A DNA stretch of 60,000 nucleotides from NCBI GenBank assembly GCA_037447655.1, contig JBBHKE010002568.1, positions 320,711 through 380,710 of the forward strand, given 5' to 3'. This document shows positions 11,531-23,048 of this stretch, piece after piece (within the stretch, counting starts at the first letter, position 1; every line of letters begins with the position of its first letter). Source of the DNA: Zygnema cylindricum. Its lineage: Eukaryota; Streptophyta; Zygnematophyceae; Zygnematales; Zygnemataceae. The notes under the pieces were generated by a model. It was not told the DNA's origin and searched no databases. It saw nothing but the letters and a program-made list of their open reading frames with translations. The translations under genes and the position numbers were made by a program.

Positions 11531-11556
11531 GGCGGAATAAATTTTTGTACATTCAA

Positions 11557-14500
11557 AAAATCAAATCGGCATATGAGAAACAGCCAGTTTAAAACGTATT
11601 CAATTAAAATAAATAAATATCTTTTGAATTTGTTTAAGAGATCTTATTCTATTCATTTTTTCTTTCCGGGTAATATGCCATTTTTCCAAAAATATAAACA
11701 CGACTCTTGTGTACTCCATTTTAGCCCTTCTGTCATATAATCCAAATTTTACAAATATTTAAAATTGATCAACTTTGGGCCCTTATTTTGGGGATGGACA
11801 TGTTAAATCTGACCGTCTATATCTTTTGGTTAGGAATCAAAGTCTAATTTATGCATATGACCAATGTTCTGCAGTTAACTCATTTTTTTATACTAAAGAA
11901 AAAACGGCCTGAAAGATATGAACGGGATTGTTTCAAGACGGTTGTACCGTTGACTCTTTGCTTTTCAATTACCTGTAATTTGTTAATATGTTCCTTTTTT
12001 GTATAGTAATTTCTTTACATTCAGATTTGGGTGAGCATCAACTGTTTTATGATATTAATAGTTTGGTACTTTTGCATCCAAATCCTGTGATTTTTGTTAA
12101 AATTCAAAAGGAAAACACCAATTTCTCCAATGGTTTGCAACCATCCAAAATTCGGGTACGTCAAGGTTTATGAGTATTGTTAAGGATGACTGACAACACT
12201 ATTATATAAAAGTAACGCTTTTCTGTAATTTAAGAAGGATAGATTAAAATTGGAGATGTTGTTTTAGAAGCACACTCTTCTCTTCTCCTCTCTGAATTCT
12301 CACGGCCTGCAAATTCGCATAGGTGAGAGGCTTCTTTTTAGCAAACGAAGGTGTCACTTGTTCAGAAAACGTAATATTGACCCTCTTCTACCATTGTTTA
12401 ACCTCTAAATCGAATAGTAGGCATAAGATTATAGTTTTTGTCAACGAAAAGCTTAGGAAAAATTATTGTTTTTTTTTATTTTTCAGAAAATAAACAAGAA
12501 GTCGCCAACAATGACCGACGTTTCTACCATAACAATTGAAATAATGGCAGTCAAAAAAAAATCGTAATCTGATGTGTTTTACTTTCAGACCTCACGTTTG
12601 CAAAAAAAAATCTGAGAACAAAAGAATTTTGTCTAGTATGTTAGAAAGATCACTGCAGTAATACTAACTGGGAACGTAGCTACTAGTTACTAATTGGGAA
12701 CGTAGCTACTAGTTTCTAGCTAGATAAGACTGACCAGAGAGATGAGATTTGTAAGTTGAAACCCCACCCAACACATAAAGTTAGACTCATGTTACAGACA
12801 ATTTTGGCTTTTTCCACTTCTTACTTTCACAGACATGGTTTACATTCAACCCCACGGGAGCGGGCTTCCTATGTGAGGTAAAATGTTGATTTATGAGTAG
12901 GAAAGCCTACATATACATGTATACATATATGTATATATATATGTATTTATATTTTTAGATATGTATATATATATAAATATATATATCATCCACAAGAGGG
13001 GAGCATTCGGTTTATAGACGCGCTGGACGAGGTTCCCTAGAACTCTTTTTTTCTTAAGTGGTTTCTTTTGGGCCAGGGATCACTAAAAGTGCTTGTTGTA
13101 ATTACCGTGGTGTAAACAAAGTATATAACAAATCGTTATTCTAAAGCTTCCGCTTCCTCAATTGTCAATATATTAAACACCCCTATTGATCTACAACAAG
13201 AAAATTTGATGAGGGTGCACAAATCTTGCATTAAGTTAAAGCTTGTTGCATTTGGAGTCGAAGTTAAGACATATAAGGGCACTGTCTAAAACAATTTCCA
13301 CTCTGCTAGTTAGCAATGAATTTCTTAGAAATGAAATCCAAACACATAAAGATACATTAAAATCTCTCAAATAAAAGGTTAGAGACATTTTGAAAGAACC
13401 AATTTCCTCAAATATTGCTCATGAAGCTTTACCATTACTCCTGTCCACCCCTCTTCAAATGTCCTAAACCTGGTCTTTTTTGCATATCAAAGCTATCTTC
13501 TTTAATTAAAATTAAGCATAGAAAGGTATACGGAACTCAAAGAAAGCCTTGAAAATTAAAGCATTCAAAACATTAAGTAAAGATTTTTGGAAAAAAGACA
13601 TCCTTCAAAGCAAAATTTCTTTGCACAAAAAATAATTTTCAGCTTACAATGGTACGTTGTACCTTTTGTTTGTTAGTTGCTTGCCATAGTTATTTCTATC
13701 GGGGGACATGTCCGCTCTAATTGTAGATTCTACATTTTATTTTACGGATTAGGAGTCCTATGAGCGGGAAAGGCTCTTAAAAAGGGTGACCCCTTCATGC
13801 TTCATAACATATATTGCAAAGTTACATGCATGCATATATTCATAAATATTTATACATGTAATTACATAATATGTATATATACATGTACTTATATATGTAT
13901 GGATGTAAATGTATTTTTACACTAACACTAGATAGATCCTCTCAGTTATATCCGAAGACATTGCCTATAATGAGGGGAGGCAGCTCCCGGTTGACCTACA
14001 TTGGGGTCAGGTTCTACAGAGTGGGGGGCTTTTAGTCAGGAAGTTCCTGTAGTTTACACTCTGCCGCATTAGATGTTTTACCCATCGTTAGTGTATGTCG
14101 GAGAGAAAGGACAACAACAAATCCAAGGAGGTTTGTGATAATCTACAACATAAACATTTACGAATGATGATTAAACATGTGAGCAATAAAGTCGCGTGAA
14201 ATTTTGACAAAAAAATACTGTGGACATTCCTAACCTTGACATATGCATTTCTGAAATCATGGTGTAGTAAGAATGCTACTATATAGAAATGCTGGCTTGT
14301 GTTCCATTATTATTCTGGTTTGTGCTCCAAATTGGATCCCATGTTAGGTATAGCTACTATTTTGTACAGGTAAATAAAATCTTCTACTGTATGAATTCTA
14401 ACAATTCTTCAAGCAACTTGAACTGGTGGAACTGTTATTCCAGACCGGTCCAATGTAGTGGATCTTAAATTTCGACAAAATCTTCAAAACTTGTGAATGT

Positions 14501-15717
14501 AGTCACACACGACCAAATCACGTGCTTCACGGAATATCACCTTCTTTTCACATATATGCCTTTGCTTAAAGTGTTCACACCGTGTGGAAACAATATGCAC
14601 GTGACTCTCTTGCATCTATGTGTATAAACTAGAGAAAAAAGAATGTGCTAAATTATGGGACTATTGATTTAATATAAGATTAGCAATATTATTTTATATA
14701 TGGCAACTCATAAGAGTGGTTTTCAATGAAACACATGAAATAAAAACAACACCTAGGACTTTATTGTCACCTGTAGAATGAAGCGAGACACCATTAGCCT
14801 ATTTGAACATAGTATAGCTGAATAATAAAATGTCAGGATTGAGAAACTGGTGTGACCATTTGGAAATTGATGGAATATCCATCCAAACAATAAGGACGAA
14901 GCATTGACCATCATATTAATAATGAATGTCTTTTTTTTCTTTTTGTAAAAGAGCATTGAAGTAACATCCAGTCTAAATGGGGGGTTATAATAAAATGCTA
15001 AAAATAAAAGGTGAAAAAAATGGGGCAATGTTGTACGAGTTTCAAAATTAATGTTCAACGGAGCCAAATCATGACATACAAAAACTGTTAATAAGTAATC
15101 TGATAGAAAACATTACATAACATACAGATATAGAAAAAAAAAATGTATTGAAGAAAATCTAGGATTCAAAATCTGTTGCAGGTAAGTGTACGAAATGGGT
15201 GCAATTTCAAGTGGTGAGAACACTGTATCCCATCTTTTAACCTATAAAAATGGAAGAATGTAGAGCCGCTTTAAAGTCAAGTAATTGAAAACACGTAAAG
15301 ATGAAATTACAAAAAAATGAGAAACTACCGAAAGGTGTAAACTTAAGGAGATTATAATTTACGATAGTCACAGTATAAACGACAATAAGCCTCGTAAATA
15401 CGTAAAAACTAGGAAAACTAAGAACATTTTTTATTGAAGAATGTCTAAACAACTTCAACCCTAAAAAAGGAAAAACAATCATAAAAAATGATAAATTCAA
15501 TTGTAATAAGATGAATTCAACATTTTTCACAGTTTCAGTTTCTCAAAGTCAAAAACATAAGGACAAGAAGTTAGCAAACTGGTGACCATATGAAAAACTT
15601 GACGCCTCCGACCACAAAAAAATGCCTATTTATTTTCCCTACACATTTATTGGCGTTAAATAATTTTTGAACATGTGAGAAAAAATAAAACAGCTGTTAC
15701 AGTACTTCATAAAACGT
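11557..15717. other. AT-rich intergenic with small repeats
   Basis: No gene is recognised. A ~29-bp tandem duplication of GGGAACGTAGCTACTAGTT lies near 12,669-12,718. AT/ATGT microsatellites lie at 12,910-12,990 and 13,805-13,915. The remaining ORFs are shorter than about 105 codons and without recognisable domains. Confidence 0.45.
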
Positions 15718-16081
15718 TTACTTTTCCCAGAAAAGTCCCGCATTTGAAGAGATTTCCTTATTTTTGGGATCAATATCGGACTCACATTGTCCCGAAGTGT
15801 GTAATACGAACGCCATGAGATACAGCACCAGCATCCATAAGTTCACCATGTCTTTGACGTCGTTTTCGTACACGACAAGCGCGGTATCCGCCGGCAATCG
15901 CGGGCAGGGCGTATGCAACCAACCGAGAAGCGTTTTTGTCTCGGATTGCAAATTTGAGCGTTCTAAATTGACAGCTGCAACGATGTGCGGGTGAAGAGAT
16001 GTACACGAGAACGGTTGCCACAGAAACCTGACGAAGAAGACGCTCAAAGTACGGTAATCTCTTAAAACTTCTAGGAGGCAT
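15718..16081 (-). CDS. Unassigned short ORFs beside the hAT insertion
   Basis: Two overlapping minus-strand frames are open here: 99 codons from an ATG at 16,081 and 110 codons ending at 15,718. The local composition is GC-richer than its neighbours, which is the main reason for listing it. The longer frame has a hydrophobic stretch (LWMLVLYLMAFVL). The other starts MPPRSFKRLPYFERLL in a good ATG context after CCCTA. I recognise neither product. It might be an exon whose gene was separated from its upstream part by the hAT element that begins at 16,256, or simply chance. Confidence 0.2.
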
Positions 16082-16498
16082 TAGGGTTTGGCCCTAATAT
16101 TCTCTGGCAACAGGAACTTACGGTATGTGATGATGCAACCCTAACATGGCGAGTAACATTTGTATTGCATTTTATGATTCTCCGTACGCGTTTTCCGGCT
16201 ATTCCAGACACGCAGAGATGAGATCGTTCCTTCTGTGACGGTTGTCAGTCTACTGTAGTGTTGGGTATCGGTTAAACTCATATCGCGATAATCTCAATAT
16301 TCAATATATCGATTATCGATCGAGCAGACTCCTCGATATATCGTATCGGGACCAACATAAATCATCGCGATATATTTCGCGATATATAGTATTTTTACAT
16401 TTAATATTTTATACAATATGTTATTTTATCGAAAAAGACAAATTGTCTGATACCCCACGTAACACGTGATTTTCATTCCGTTACTTCAAGATACATTA

Positions 16499-16696
16499 CA
16501 CCTTGAATCGTTATTAGCGTATAGGAATTATTAGTGTAAAGAAAAAATAGCGTCATTCATTCTAATTTAGTGCCAGGAGACGTGGCAGATTATGGTCCAC
16601 GTCCTTAAATATTGTGGTTTATTATATTTAAGGTATCAATGTCAAAATTTTGGGGTGCCGATATAGCGAACATAAGGCTAATAACGATTCACGGAG
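16499..16696. mobile_element. TA-flanked MITE (ATCG-TTATTAG family) inside the hAT element
   Basis: Terminal repeats are CACCTTGAATCGTTATTAGCG at the left and the complement of CTCCGTGAATCGTTATTAG at the right, bordered by TA on both sides. It is 198 bp long with no coding capacity. It is closely related to the inner MITE at 51,982-52,180, with which it shares GGAGACGTGGCAGATTATGG-like interior sequence. Confidence 0.75.
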
Positions 16697-17289
16697 TAGA
16701 GGCCGCAAAATGTAACCGACGAAAAATTACTAATTTTGTAATTCAAATAATTACTTATTTAGTACGTACCATAAATGTTCAAAATGTATTCTACGCACGA
16801 TTCGAACGCGCGTACAATACATAGAAACTGGAGAGGTCGATTTTAAAAAATCGTAAAAAACGTTAATGAATTTTTTTCCATACAAATCGAACATGTTAAA
16901 AAAATTGAGTTGAACATGTACCGCAGTTTGTACGCTTTCTATTAAATGAGTGGTAAAAATAAATATGTATTCAAAATATTATCACACCTCCTACATGCAT
17001 CAAAAAACCTACATCAACTGGTTAAGGACAAGTTTGTCATTGGATATTAGGCGACGTATATAGATGCAAGTTCAATTCCTTAATAACTGTCGTTGCAGCC
17101 ATGGACTTCTCTCTCTACCTCTCCGAGAGCATACAACTTAAAAAAAAAAACTTCAAAAAAACAAAGTACAGGCCATATGCAAATTCAATTTTTCATCATT
17201 CATCATTGCACAACGTAACATATTAATGAAAAAAACAAAAACAATCACACTAGAACAAAAAAAAATAGATATATGTCCTTCAACTATTT

Positions 17290-18180
17290 TTACTCTAAAT
17301 CTTCTTCCTCTACATCGAACTCCATCATGTCTTCATCTGAATTGTCTTCCCTAACCTCCCCTTCCTCTTCTTCCCATTCTATCAAATTCTCTTCATAGTT
17401 GACATTCCAAGTCTTCTTTAAAAGTATCACATTAGTGAAGACTCATACAAGATCATTAGCCTCTTTAGCCATTAACCGGTTTCTTTTCCTTGAGTGAATA
17501 TGGTCAAATGTCAACCAATTCCGCTCACAGGAGCTGGCATCTGAGCACTTGCAAGTATTTTGACGGCTACCTTCTGCAATATAGGGGTGGCACACCCAAT
17601 TTCTTGCCACCACTTCTATGCCGACATGGACTTTGCACAAGATATCATCACTTACCTACCAAACACTCCCTCAAACTCTTTTTATTTTGACAACTGTATG
17701 CAGGCATCTTCTTCCTCCTCTTTATTTGGAAATATCCTCTCCAACATTGTCTGAAAAACCTTCCTTAAAAGTCGCGTTGGCATGCAGCCCATATGCATGA
17801 CTTTGATACTCTAGATCGAGTACAAAACTAGCCGCATAAAATGGGTTATGAGCAATCTTCTACCTCACCAACCATAATGTCTTCAACTCTTCCAAAAGTT
17901 GAATGCCCTCGTGAATATTATCTCCTCCTACGCAAGCTAAATTATCCAAAAACTATCCAATGGCGTAAAAACCGTGGTAAACCTTCCCCACATTCGGGCC
18001 ACCTCTGTCGCATTCCCTCTTCAACTGCACCACGGATTTCGAAATTGACAGGACCTCTGTTACTCTAACCCTAAACTGAGAGCTCATAATGTAGCACTTA
18101 ATTTTAGCCACCTCTATCTTCTACATAGGCTTGCCCACCCATTGTTTGAATTTGTCATCGAACATCAACCGCTCTTAACT
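17290..18180 (-). pseudogene. hAT transposase pseudogene
   Basis: Read on the minus strand, the order is as follows. First comes a segment with VVQLKRECDRGGPNVGKVYHGFYAIG, like the hAT catalytic-region C-terminal part. Next is HNPFYAASFVLDLEY, like the hAT H-P-x-A-A-x-x-L-D block. Last is the Dimer_Tnp_hAT block, with CERNWLTFDHIHSRKRNRL and EANDLV. In-frame stops occur at several points, for example directly after EANDLV (17,443), and frames shift between blocks. The tail is strongly acidic (EEEEGEVREDNSDEDMMEF). The N-terminal BED zinc-finger and DDE portions are absent; the 49-bp minisatellite occupies the place where they would lie. It cannot make active transposase. Confidence 0.75.
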
Positions 18181-18354
18181 CTCTTTCACATCTAATATCC
18201 TCTGAAGGATGATAAAATTTGTAGCAATCGTAGTCTCTCCAGGTTTCACAAGCCAAAATTTAGAAATCGTTATATAAATATGGGAATTTTGTTCGCCCCT
18301 CTGCGAAACATTATATAGGCGGTAGGCGGTGTGTATGTCATCGATTTTTTCCGT

Positions 18355-18785
18355 CCGTCCGCAGTATGGACATCCGTACGGCTGGCACAATGTAACGCTG
18401 CCATGCGACCGTCCGCAATACGGACCGCTGTACCGCTGGCACGATGTAACGGTGCCGCTCGTACCGCCGTACGGATGGCGTAATCTTACGTTGCCAGTTG
18501 TCGGTGTGCAGGCCGCCGTACGGATGGCGTAATTTAACATTGCCAACCGTCGGTGTGCAGGCCGCCGTACGGATGGCGTAATTTAACGTTGCCGTGCGTC
18601 GTTGTGCAGATCGCCATACAGATGGTGTAATGTAACATTGACGTGCGTCGCTGTGCAGACCGCCGTATGGGTGGCGTAATTTAACATTGTCGTGCGTCGT
18701 TGTGCAGATCGCTGTACGGATGGCGTAATGTAACATTGTTGTGCGTCGCTGTGCAGACCGCATTACGGATAGCGTAATGTGTCTT
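18355..18785. repeat. 49-bp minisatellite
   Basis: GTGCAG recurs at 18,506, 18,555, 18,604, 18,653, 18,702 and 18,751, an exact 49-bp period. Each unit holds CCGTACGGATGGCGTAAT followed by TTAACATTGCCGTGCGTCG-like sequence. Degenerate units extend upstream to about 18,355. Related units recur at 19,690-19,885, nearer the element end. Open frames across it are an artefact of the repeat. Confidence 0.85.
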
Positions 18786-18974
18786 TAATTTGGGTTCTTG
18801 AAATTTTGATTTTTTTTTTTTAAATAAGATACATGGTTTTAATTTTTCCTTTACTTTAATTAAGGTACCGTACAAAATAGCGTAAAGAACGAAAGTACAA
18901 TAAGATCTAAATAGTGTGGTGTACGCTATATGTCAGACCGTACATAAATGTATCTTTTCAAGGGAAAAGTTTAC

Positions 18975-19710
18975 AAAAAATGAATTTATGCCAACGCGCA
19001 CGCATAGGAATGTGCGCTCAAAAAACATGATTATTCTGACACGTAAATTGGTTTGACATGTACGGATATTTAATTTCACGACGGCGTACAATTTCTAATA
19101 TTTTGTACGGATGCATATATTAATGTATATAATCGTACTGCGAATAATCCATTTTTGTTGTTCCCAAATTAGCATAGTGCCGAAATTAGAATACATTATT
19201 ACAAATTAGAAAAAAAAAATCAAATTCTTATTTAGCATCAATTACATTAAATTTTCTTCAACACTATTTAAAATTTGGCACTTATAACAATTCGCGGTGT
19301 AGCGTTGCCGTGTGTTCGTATTACGGGCATGATAAACTAGACAAGGTACATGCCCGTGTAGCGGGCGTTGATTTACTAGAAATGAATTAAATCAGATGCG
19401 CACGCATTGTAACGTGCGCTAAAAAAAACGGAATTAGTTTGACAAGTAAATTAGTCTCACATGTACGGAAATTTAAATTTCACGACGGCGTACGATTTCT
19501 AATATTTTGTACGAATGCATATGTTAATGTATACAATCCTACGGAGAATATTTAATTTTTGTTGTTCCCAAATTATCATTGAGCCGAAATTACAATACAC
19601 CTTTTTAAAAAAAAAAAAAATCTTAATTAGCATAATTACACTAAATTATCTTCAACACTATTTAAACTTTGACATTAATAACGATTCTCGGTGTAACGCT
19701 GCCGTGCGAT
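18975..19710. repeat. 402-bp direct duplication inside the hAT element
   Basis: Copy 1 (about 18,975-19,330) and copy 2 (about 19,378-19,710) share GCGCACGCAT (18,996 and 19,398), ATTTCACGACGGCGTAC, TTTTGTTGTTCCCAAATTA and CTTCAACACTATTTAAA in the same order. The offset is 402 bp. Both copies end in an ATTCKCGGTGTA block like a MITE terminus, so a MITE end may have been duplicated along with it. Confidence 0.75.
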
Positions 19711-19885
19711 CGTCGGCACTATGGACTGTCGTACAACGTGACGCTACCGTGCGTCAATGGTACAGACCGCCGAACCGCTAACACAACTGACTTTGCCGTG
19801 CGTCATGTGACGTTGCCATGCGTCAGCGGTACAGACCGCCGTACTGCTGGCACAACGTGACGTTGCCGTACGGAATATCGTACGG

Positions 19886-19934
19886 ACCCCCACCCCCCCC
19901 CACCACTGAGCGAGCGCCACGGGGGGGTGGGGGT
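19886..19934. repeat. C-rich/G-rich inverted repeat
   Basis: GACCCCCACCCCCCCC on the left faces GGGGGGGTGGGGGTTTG on the right, with about 20 bp between. This gives a strong hairpin, and the G-run strand could form a quadruplex. It lies about 130 bp inside the right end of the hAT element. Confidence 0.7.
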
Positions 19935-20064
19935 TTGAGAAAAAAATCGCGTAAATATCCGGATATTTAGCTTCTAGGTATACGGATTCGATATATCGAT
20001 TATCGGATACCTAAAATTCGATATATATCCAATATCGGCAATAGGTCTTCGATACCCAACACTA

Positions 20065-20893
20065 CTAAACCCTAAGGTTCTGAACCCTCTTTATTTTCGT
20101 CTCACCAAATTCTGTTATCTCGGAGACTCTTGCTTTTGGAGTTTCGACTTCAATCATGAATTTTGTCGTTTTGTGAAATATAGGATTCCACTATATCAAT
20201 GGATAATATATAAGCATAGAGAAGTTTGTTTCACACGACAAACGAGTTCGTACAGTACTGTACTGTACTTCAGAGCATTTATTACAGAACTACAAAAATT
20301 TACATGTAAAAAAGTACAAATAGCATCATATTTCACCGAAATCCGCACGTGCGATTTTTTTTTCGCAAGCTCGGACACGTTCACACCAAGATTTTAGGAG
20401 ACAAACTTTTACGACCCAAAATATTTATCGATCCGAAAGGTTTTTAGTTTTTAGGGTTTTAAAGACATTGTATCCACATGGATGCCGATGAGAAAAATAA
20501 AATCATTTTGAGTAGACGACAAATATTTCGGGTCGTAAATTATTTTTCTCCTGAAATTATGTAATAACTTGTTCCAATTGGCCAAAAATCCTTTTTGTAA
20601 GTGCAGCCATATAAGTATGATGATTATCTGTTTGTTGACATGCGCGTCTTCGTACTTTTATGCATAAAAGTACAAAACTAAAGAACAACCAATTTTGTGG
20701 TATCATAAAAATATCTTTCCTACAATGTTTTCATTGATATAGTGGATTCCCCACCGTCGATATATGTTTGAGTTTCCCCCTTGTTGGTATTAGTTCGTTA
20801 TAAAGATGATTTATTATAAAATACGCGATAGTTATTAACCATCTATTCTCAAAGTACAAAACATGATTGAAATTAAAAATTGTAGACGACCAT
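20065..20893. other. Intergenic, no gene recognised
   Basis: The sequence just outside the hAT right end begins CTAAACCCTAAGG. No ORF with recognisable domain content and no repeat was identified up to the MITE cluster. Confidence 0.45.
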
Positions 20894-20895
20894 TA

Positions 20896-21734
20896 CACCG
20901 TGTATCGCTATAAGTGTTAATATTTTTTTCGCCACTTAAAACATATTTTCTCCGTACACATTTGTCCGATTTTCAATGTGAGACCGCCAATCGGAAGCTG
21001 TGAATCTAAAATTTCAATCGCGACCGTCAGATCAACAATTTGACAAGTGTGTACGGAGAAAAGATGTTTTAAGTGGCGAAAAAAACATTAACACTACACC
21101 GCGAATCGTAATTAGAGTAATGAAAAAATTAGAGTAAAAAAACAAAAAAAAACAATTAAAGTAATGAACTCTATTTTATGTGAAAAAACTTTTTCACAGA
21201 GGAAGTTTACTCTAATTTATTTAAGTAATTTATATTGGGGTATGCCGACATTAATTATCCGCGCTGAAATTATGAACACTAAATTACGTAGATGTACAAA
21301 ATCTGTCAGTCCGTATAGTTTTGACGTCATTATGACGTTAGTATTATTTGTCGCGCTGAATGTCAGATAATGTTCACACTAACGACGATGCTGTCGACGG
21401 ACTAGAGTTATGCGGACGACTTTTTTTCTATGTGATTAATTTTTCGTTTAGTGCGATTTCACGTGCGAGCGCGATTCTATTAAATCATTATTTGTACCTT
21501 TTTACTTAAAAAAGTACAATTTTGCACGGTCAAACGTCGTCCGTACTCCACACTATTTAAAAAGAACCTGTATTACATTTTTTTACGCTAATTAAACTTA
21601 CCTAAATTAGAATAATGAAAAAATTAGAATCATTTAATCTATTTGATGTCATAGAGTCAAAATTTCGAGCGACCGAATTAGAGTAATTTACTCTAATTAC
21701 GATTCGCGGTGTACTGTAATAGCGATACACAATG
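20896..21734. mobile_element. TA-flanked MITE, type M1, interrupted by a second MITE
   Basis: The outer unit begins CACCGTGTATCGCTATAAG and ends TAGCGATACACAATG, bordered by TA. Its interior is a long inverted repeat: CGCCACTTAAAACAT followed later by ATGTTTTAAGTGGCG, with TCTCCGTACAC facing GTGTACGGAGAAA. It is split at AACAC-TA by another MITE at 21,097-21,711. Without that insert it is about 220 bp, the same size as the intact copy at 42,717-42,926. Confidence 0.78.
21097..21711. mobile_element. TA-flanked MITE, type M2, nested in M1
   Basis: Its ends are CACCGCGAATCGTAATTAGAG and the complement, CTCTAATTACGATTCGCGGTG, each bordered by TA. At 615 bp it is longer than the 199-bp relative at 51,982, so it probably carries extra inserted sequence. 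No coding frame is recognised. Confidence 0.75.
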
Positions 21735-21873
21735 TACGGGTAAGAGTTTGTGTTTGCACTAATAGAAGCATTTTGTTCATCACAACTCTAGTTAAGAAGA
21801 TTTTGTAAGAAAATAAGTACAGACTTTGTGCTTTGCTATTCATAAAAGTGCGCACTAAAACTACAGTACAGTA

Positions 21874-22121
21874 CACCTTGTATCGCTTTTAAAGTTTTAA
21901 TGTTAACATTTTTTTTGAGTCTTACTACATGGGGACACCCCCTTATAACATTTTTACTTCATACACACGTGTCCGACTTATGATTGGAGACCACCGATCG
22001 GAAGGTGAAGATCCTTGTATCTCAATCGAAACCGTTGTATTAATTATAGGACAAGTGTGCACACAGAAAAGATGTTATAAGGGGCGATCAAAAACACTAA
22101 CACTATTACCAATTCACGGTG
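21874..22121. mobile_element. TA-flanked MITE, type M1
   Basis: It begins CACCTTGTATCGCTTTTAA and ends CAATTCACGGTG between TA dinucleotides, 248 bp. The interior carries the M1 features ACACGTGTCCGA and GTGTGCACACAGAAAAGATGTTATAAGG. It is not interrupted by M2. Confidence 0.68.
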
Positions 22122-22131
22122 TACTGTAGTA

Positions 22132-22686
22132 CATCGTCAATCGCTATTAGAGTAAAGGAATAAATAGCGTAAAAAAAAAAATAGTGTTATTAACACTAAT
22201 CGGGATTTTTTTTGTTTTGAAAAAAAAAATATATATATATACTAATTAATCCCTACCTGTAATTTGGGTTGTCCTGAATAATAAATACCCGCCCTTTCAA
22301 TGTCATAATACGTGTATTTGTACAACATCTGACAATTCTTACACCGTCGCGCTGTTCACACGGTCGACGGACGAACATATGAGAACGTGATTTTTGTCGA
22401 CGAGTTTGCGTCTCTTTCTTCCAGTGCACATTCACATGTGTGCGCAATAATGTTAAGTGTCTTTTTATGCCTTTGTAATTCAAAAAGTACCATTTTGTAA
22501 GGAAATATCATGTAAGTACGCCATACTATTTCCATCGCCGTGTACTTCCATTATTAACGCTAATTGAAAAAAAACCCTAATTAGAATAATGGAAAAAATA
22601 GAATTATGGATTGTATTTTGGGTTTTTTTTTTTTTCAAAAAAGGGCACCGAATTGGCGTTAAACACTCTAATAGCGATTGACGGTG
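22132..22686. mobile_element. TA-flanked MITE, type M3
   Basis: Terminal repeats CATCGTCAATCGCTATTAGAG and CTCTAATAGCGATTGACGGTG (right end as read on +) lie between TA dinucleotides; length 555 bp. The right end matches the M3 unit at 52,196-52,417. The 167-codon minus-strand frame over its right part is not supported by any domain. Confidence 0.68.
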
Positions 22687-23048
22687 TACTGTACACTGCA
22701 AATGCGACGTACGACGTTGTACGGACGAAAGGGAGCGAAAGGCTGCGGCAAAAAAAGCTGACTGCCAGGTACTCAGCCAGTCACAAACGTCGGATGTATC
22801 ATGAAAACTCACGGCGGCGGCAAAATAAATGACTGCCCTAATAGAACAAAAAGTCAAAAATGACTCTCCGACACTCCGGCCAATCACAATCGTTGGAGGA
22901 ATCGTGTGGGTACCAGGGTTGCTGACGTCCGGGAAAAAATATTGGCGTCGCAATTTACGTACAGTACGTTGTAAACCGTACACCTACCAGACGGACGAAG
23001 GTCCGACATCTATTTTGTCGGTAAATGTGTCATTTTTTCACGCACTTA

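Larger units (their letters stand above)
16256..20064 (-). mobile_element. hAT DNA transposon with dead transposase
   Basis: The terminal inverted repeats are identical over 15 bp: TAGTGTTGGGTATCG at 16,256 and its complement ending at 20,064. This is the form typical of hAT elements. The minus strand of about 17,290-18,180 encodes transposase remains, including the C-terminal dimerisation block (SSCERNWLTFDHIHSRKRNRL in outline, 17,470-17,560), an upstream HNPFYAASFVLDLEY block and an acidic tail. Subterminal ATCGAT/CGATAT motifs crowd both ends. The interior also contains a TA-flanked MITE, a 49-bp minisatellite and a 402-bp duplication. The 8-bp flanks (GTCTACTG and CTAAACCC) do not match, so the target duplication has decayed or a flank was rearranged. 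Confidence 0.8.

Noticed and set aside
10569-11552. A 327-residue proline-rich (extensin-like) protein on the minus strand
   Set aside because: The frame is a by-product of a polypurine tract; the other frames on both strands are open too, there is no signal peptide, and residue use follows the GGA/GGG repeat.
18329-18763. Coding frames up to 141 codons over the 49-bp minisatellite
   Set aside because: The repeat period is not a multiple of three and the frames simply follow the repeat; no domain.
16256-20064. A CACTA (En/Spm) transposon
   Set aside because: The 3' end reads CACTA outward, but the 5' terminus is TAGTG, the reverse of CACTA layout, and the encoded remains are hAT type.
22480-22983. 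A 167-codon minus-strand ORF
   Set aside because: It overlaps the end of a MITE with its terminal repeat, has no domain and includes a poly-Lys run from an A tract.
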